A stretch of 64,000 bases of DNA from Buttiauxella sp049686335. Its GTDB lineage: Bacteria > Pseudomonadota > Gammaproteobacteria > Enterobacterales > Enterobacteriaceae. The position numbers and the translations under genes were made by a program. The notes below the pieces were generated by a model. The model was given only the letters and a program-made list of their open reading frames with translations. It was not told where the DNA came from and did no database searches. The stretch lies in contig NZ_JBAVHX010000039.1 in NCBI RefSeq assembly GCF_049686335.1, forward strand, positions 1 to 64,000, written 5' to 3'. Positions 61,109 through 64,000 of the stretch are shown piece by piece (position 1 is the first letter of the stretch; each line of letters begins with the position of its first letter).

Positions 61109-62755
61109 ATGGAAATCTTCTTTACTATTCTCATCATGACCCTTGTGGTCTCTTTGTCTGGGGTGGCGACACGCATGCTGCCATTCCAGATCCCGCTACC
61201 GTTAATGCAGATAGCCATAGGCGCGATGCTCGCCTGGCCGCACTTCGGTTTGCATGTCGATTTCAATCCGGAACTGTTTCTGGTGCTGTTTATCCCGCCG
61301 CTGCTGTTTGCCGATGGCTGGAAAACCCCGACAAATGAATTTCTCCATCATGGGCGAGAGATAATCGGCCTGGCGCTGGTTCTGGTGCTGGTCACCGTCG
61401 TCGGTATTGGCTTCCTGATTTACGCTCTGGTGCCGGGTATCCCGCTGCTTCCCGCGTTTGCACTGGCGGCTGTGCTCTCGCCGACAGATGCCGTAGCGCT
61501 TTCTGGCATTGTCGGAGAAGGGCGCATCCCGAAGAAAATTATGGGCATTTTGCAGGGCGAAGCGTTAATGAACGACGCATCCGGCCTGGTTTCGTTAAAA
61601 ATGGCCGTGGCGGTTGCCGTGGGTACCATGGTGTTCAGCGTGGGTGGTGCCACCCTCGAGTTCTTTAAAGTGGCGATTGGCGGTCTGCTTGCGGGGATTG
61701 CCGTGAGCTGGCTGTACGGCAAATCATTACGTCTGATGAGCCGCTGGAGCGGTGACGAACCCGCCACGCAAATTCTGCTGCTGTTACTGCTGCCGTTTGC
61801 CTCTTACCTGATTGCCGAACATATCGGTGTTTCCGGCATTCTGGCAGCCGTTGCCGCCGGTATGACCATCACCCGTTCTGGCGTGTTGCGCAGTGCACCG
61901 CTGGCGATGCGTCTGCGTGCAAACAGCGTCTGGGCAATGCTCGAATTTGTGTTTAACGGCATGGTGTTCCTGCTGTTAGGCCTGCAATTACCCAGCATCA
62001 TGAAGACGTCGATTGCGGCGGCAAACGCGGATCCGAACGTGGAATTATGGATGCTGTTTGTCGACGTCGGGCTTATCTATTTCGCCCTGATTGGCGTGCG
62101 TTTCTTGTGGCTGTGGGCGATGAAACGCATCAGTTTACGCTTTATGAAAAAGCGTCCGCTGGAGTTCGGTTCTTACAGCTTGCGCGAGCTGTGCATTGCC
62201 TCGTTTGCTGGCGTGCGTGGGGCTATCACCCTTGCCGGTGTGTTGTCCATCCCACTGCTGTTAGGTGATGGAACGCCATTCCCGGCGCGTTATGAGCTTA
62301 TCTTCCTTGCTACTGGCGTGATTTTGTTCTCGCTCTTTACCGGGGTGATTATGCTGCCGATTTTGCTGCGCAATGTGGAAGTGCCGGACAAGTCGGTGGC
62401 GCGCCAGGAAGAGCGTATTGCCCGTGCGGCAACGGCAGAAGTGGCGATTATCGCCATCGAGAAAATGGAAGAACGCCTGCACTCTGACGTTAACGAGAAC
62501 ATCGACGATCAGTTGCTAAAAGAGGTGAGTTCACGCGTGATAGGGAACTTGCGCCGCCGTGCTGATGGGCGAAATGATATGGAAAGCAGCGAGCTTGAAG
62601 AGAGCCTCGAACGCCGTTTCCGTCTGGCCGCGTTACGTTCCGAGCGCGCCGAGCTTTACCATTTACGCGCGACGCAGAAAATCAGCAATGAGACGTTGAT
62701 GAAGCTGTTACACGATCTCGATTTGCTCGAGGCATTGTTGGTTGAGCAGCAATAA
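61109..62755 (+). CDS. yjcE: CPA1-type Na+/H+ antiporter YjcE
   Basis: Inner-membrane monovalent cation/proton antiporter, 548 residues (E. coli 549). Twelve or so hydrophobic segments in the first ~400 residues, with the ion-binding AVLSPTDAVALSGIVGEG and GEALMNDASGLVSLKMAV (Asp pair) and GVRGAITLAGVLSIPLLLG near residue 375. The C-terminal ~150 residues are charged and cytoplasmic. Start follows CTAAGGAAAGC. Physiological cation not established. Confidence 0.95.
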   Translation: MEIFFTILIMTLVVSLSGVATRMLPFQIPLPLMQIAIGAMLAWPHFGLHVDFNPELFLVLFIPPLLFADGWKTPTNEFLHHGREIIGLALVLVLVTVVGIGFLIYALVPGIPLLPAFALAAVLSPTDAVALSGIVGEGRIPKKIMGILQGEALMNDASGLVSLKMAVAVAVGTMVFSVGGATLEFFKVAIGGLLAGIAVSWLYGKSLRLMSRWSGDEPATQILLLLLLPFASYLIAEHIGVSGILAAVAAGMTITRSGVLRSAPLAMRLRANSVWAMLEFVFNGMVFLLLGLQLPSIMKTSIAAANADPNVELWMLFVDVGLIYFALIGVRFLWLWAMKRISLRFMKKRPLEFGSYSLRELCIASFAGVRGAITLAGVLSIPLLLGDGTPFPARYELIFLATGVILFSLFTGVIMLPILLRNVEVPDKSVARQEERIARAATAEVAIIAIEKMEERLHSDVNENIDDQLLKEVSSRVIGNLRRRADGRNDMESSELEESLERRFRLAALRSERAELYHLRATQKISNETLMKLLHDLDLLEALLVEQQ

Positions 62756-62765
62756 TTAACAGTCT

Positions 62766-62822
62766 GTGCTTACCCGCCCTACATCGTTTTTTGTAGGGTG
62801 GATAAGCGCAGCGTCATCCACC
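62766..62822. repeat. REP-like palindromes, one truncated, overlapping the LysR-gene stop
   Basis: A half copy GCTTACCCGCCCTAC precedes a full GTAGGGTGGATAAGCGCAGC..GTCATCCACC. The right end overlaps the last codons of the LysR gene on the minus strand. Confidence 0.82.
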
Positions 62823-63716
62823 GCTGTGATTTTCCACCACCGGCCAAAACTCCTTACAACACGCAATCCACGCCTGCGCGCTATGGGAAATATAAACCCC
62901 TTCACGCCAAATCATCGCCAGTTGCCACGTCAAATCGCTGTTTAACGGCAGCCACATCAGCGTGTTTTTATCCAGCTTCTGACAAATCGTCTCTGGCAAA
63001 ATCGCTATGCCAACACCCGCCTGCACCATGGCGGCGAGGAAATCCCATTGGCCGCTGCGCACCGCAATTCGCGGTGTAAACCCATGCTCCTGAAACAGCT
63101 GAATCAACTGGCGGCTTAAGGCGAAATCTTCGTTATAGATAAGCAACGGATGAGCGGCAAGTTCGATTGGGTCGATACTTTCCCGCGACGTCCATGGGCC
63201 TGAACGCGGCACCAAAACGCACAATGGATTCTGGATTAAGGGCAGCGTGGAAAAGGTATGCTCGTCATCAACGGGTAAGGCGGTCATGGCTAAATCCAGC
63301 TCGCCATTGAGCACCGCCTGTTGCACTGTCAGTCCACCAAATTCGGAAATCTTCAGCTCGACCGCAGGATAGCGTTGGCGATACAGGCTAATTGGCCCGG
63401 CCATAAGCATGCCAACCATCGGTGGAATACCGAGGCGCAGCACGCCTTTGTTGAGATGGTTGATGTCGCCAAGTTCGGCTTCCAGCTGGCGAAACTCCGC
63501 CAGAATCGCCAGGCCGTGTTGATAAACCACCTCGCCGGTATCTGTCAGTAATAGCTTTCGCCCATCACGAATCAGCAGCGTACAGCCGAGCTCATCTTCG
63601 AGGTTGCGCAGCATCTTGCTGATGGTCGGCTGAGTGACGAACATCTTCTGGGCAGCGCGGGTAAAACTTTGCTGGCGAACCACCTCAACAAAATAACGCA
63701 GTGTCCTGATGTCCAT
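62814..63716 (-). CDS. LysR-family regulator (CidR-like)
   Basis: A 300-residue LysR-type regulator. N-terminal helix-turn-helix MDIRTLRYFVEVVRQQSFTR, AAQKMFVTQPTISKMLRNLE (residues 1-60), then a periplasmic-binding-like effector domain with RLGIPPMVGML and MTALPVD. It is divergent from a cidA-like gene 103 bases away, the arrangement of cidR with cidABC, so it probably activates that operon in response to overflow metabolism (acetate in Gram-positives). The last codons and stop (GGT GGA TGA) lie in a REP palindrome. Confidence 0.88.
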   Translation of the reverse strand: MDIRTLRYFVEVVRQQSFTRAAQKMFVTQPTISKMLRNLEDELGCTLLIRDGRKLLLTDTGEVVYQHGLAILAEFRQLEAELGDINHLNKGVLRLGIPPMVGMLMAGPISLYRQRYPAVELKISEFGGLTVQQAVLNGELDLAMTALPVDDEHTFSTLPLIQNPLCVLVPRSGPWTSRESIDPIELAAHPLLIYNEDFALSRQLIQLFQEHGFTPRIAVRSGQWDFLAAMVQAGVGIAILPETICQKLDKNTLMWLPLNSDLTWQLAMIWREGVYISHSAQAWIACCKEFWPVVENHSGG

Positions 63717-63819
63717 AACTATTCCCGTTGACTATACCTCTGATGATTTTAATTCATTTCTTTCAAGGAAGTTGGCTAACTATAATTGCCTCCTCAAATT
63801 TTTTAGGAGTGCCATTCTC

Positions 63820-64000
63820 ATGGCTGTGGCGTTACGTGGTTTTACGCCGGTTCTTTTTCGCCGTATTCAAGTACCAGTACAAGTGGCGCTCTACGCGGGA
63901 TTATTTATTTTTGCCCAACAGTTAGTGGACTGGTGGCATTTGCCGCTGCCGGCAAACCTGGTGGGGATGTTATTGCTGCTGGCATTGATCGTTTGTCGTG
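63820..64000 (+). CDS. cidA: CidA/LrgA family holin-like protein, 5' part
   Basis: The first 60 codons of a membrane protein, running off the window. ATG 63820 follows TTAGGAGTGCCATTCTC. The hydrophobic pattern VPVQVALYAGLFIFAQQLVD and the LrgA/CidA signature LPLPANLVGMLLLLALIVCR (loop then second span with conserved LPxPxxxxGM) identify the family. CidA-type proteins modulate murein hydrolase activity or metabolite transport; role here inferred. Confidence 0.82.
   Translation, partial: MAVALRGFTPVLFRRIQVPVQVALYAGLFIFAQQLVDWWHLPLPANLVGMLLLLALIVCR

Overview
The window is a chromosomal segment of a gamma-proteobacterium of the family Enterobacteriaceae. Nearly every protein is full length and close to its Escherichia coli counterpart. 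Gene order follows the E. coli region from metA through aceBAK, metH, lysC, pgi, the mal regulon, plsB, lexA, dnaB, uvrA and ssb to soxRS, ghxP and yjcE. It is not E. coli itself: E. coli neighbours such as yjaA/yjaB, arpA, pepE, xylE, yjbI, yjbL/yjbM, pspG and pdeC are missing. Genes that E. coli K-12 lacks here are present: a panS-type transporter, a cupin protein, a TraF-like outer-membrane protein, an M20 amidohydrolase with a periplasmic binding protein, a glutathione S-transferase, and a LysR/CidA pair. Genus cannot be fixed from this; an Enterobacter/Lelliottia/Kluyvera-like relative is plausible.

Layout. 1-71 is the 3' end of a 5S rRNA gene and its terminator. 0.3-7.4 kb holds metA, the glyoxylate-bypass operon aceBAK and its repressor gene iclR. 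7.7-19.6 kb holds metH, yjbB, rluF, yjbD, panS, lysC with a lysine riboswitch, and pgi. 20-24 kb is the yjbEFGH envelope/exopolysaccharide operon, in which yjbG carries a translated array of palindromic repeats. 24.3-32.9 kb has psiE and the divergent malEFG / malK-lamB-malM operons. 33-40 kb has ubiCA, plsB, dgkA, the lexA-dinF SOS operon and yjbJ. 40.3-44 kb has zur, the cupin and TraF-like genes and dusA. 44-50.7 kb has qor, dnaB, alr, tyrB, aphA and yjbR. 50.7-57 kb has the divergent uvrA/ssb pair, the amidohydrolase/binding-protein pair and yjcB. 57-64 kb has soxS/soxR, a RyjA-like small RNA, gst, ghxP, yjcE, a LysR regulator and the start of cidA.

Functional groupings: methionine (metA, metH) and aspartate-family/lysine synthesis (lysC with riboswitch); acetate growth (aceBAK, iclR); maltodextrin uptake with MalT- and CRP-like sites; SOS response (LexA boxes at lexA and uvrA); redox stress (soxRS, qor, gst); zinc control (zur); phospholipid and quinone synthesis (plsB, dgkA, ubiCA).

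The most distinctive content lies between genes. There are five ERIC elements, one with an internal insertion of about 73 bp built of hairpins, plus a collapsed ERIC remnant. There are many REP-like palindromes (core GTGGATGACGC..TTATCCAC) and a second family of C/T-rich palindromic arrays (CCCTCWCCC...GGGAGAGGG) at aceA-aceK, malF-malE, ubiA-plsB and tyrB-aphA. No prophage, transposase, CRISPR array or defence system was found.
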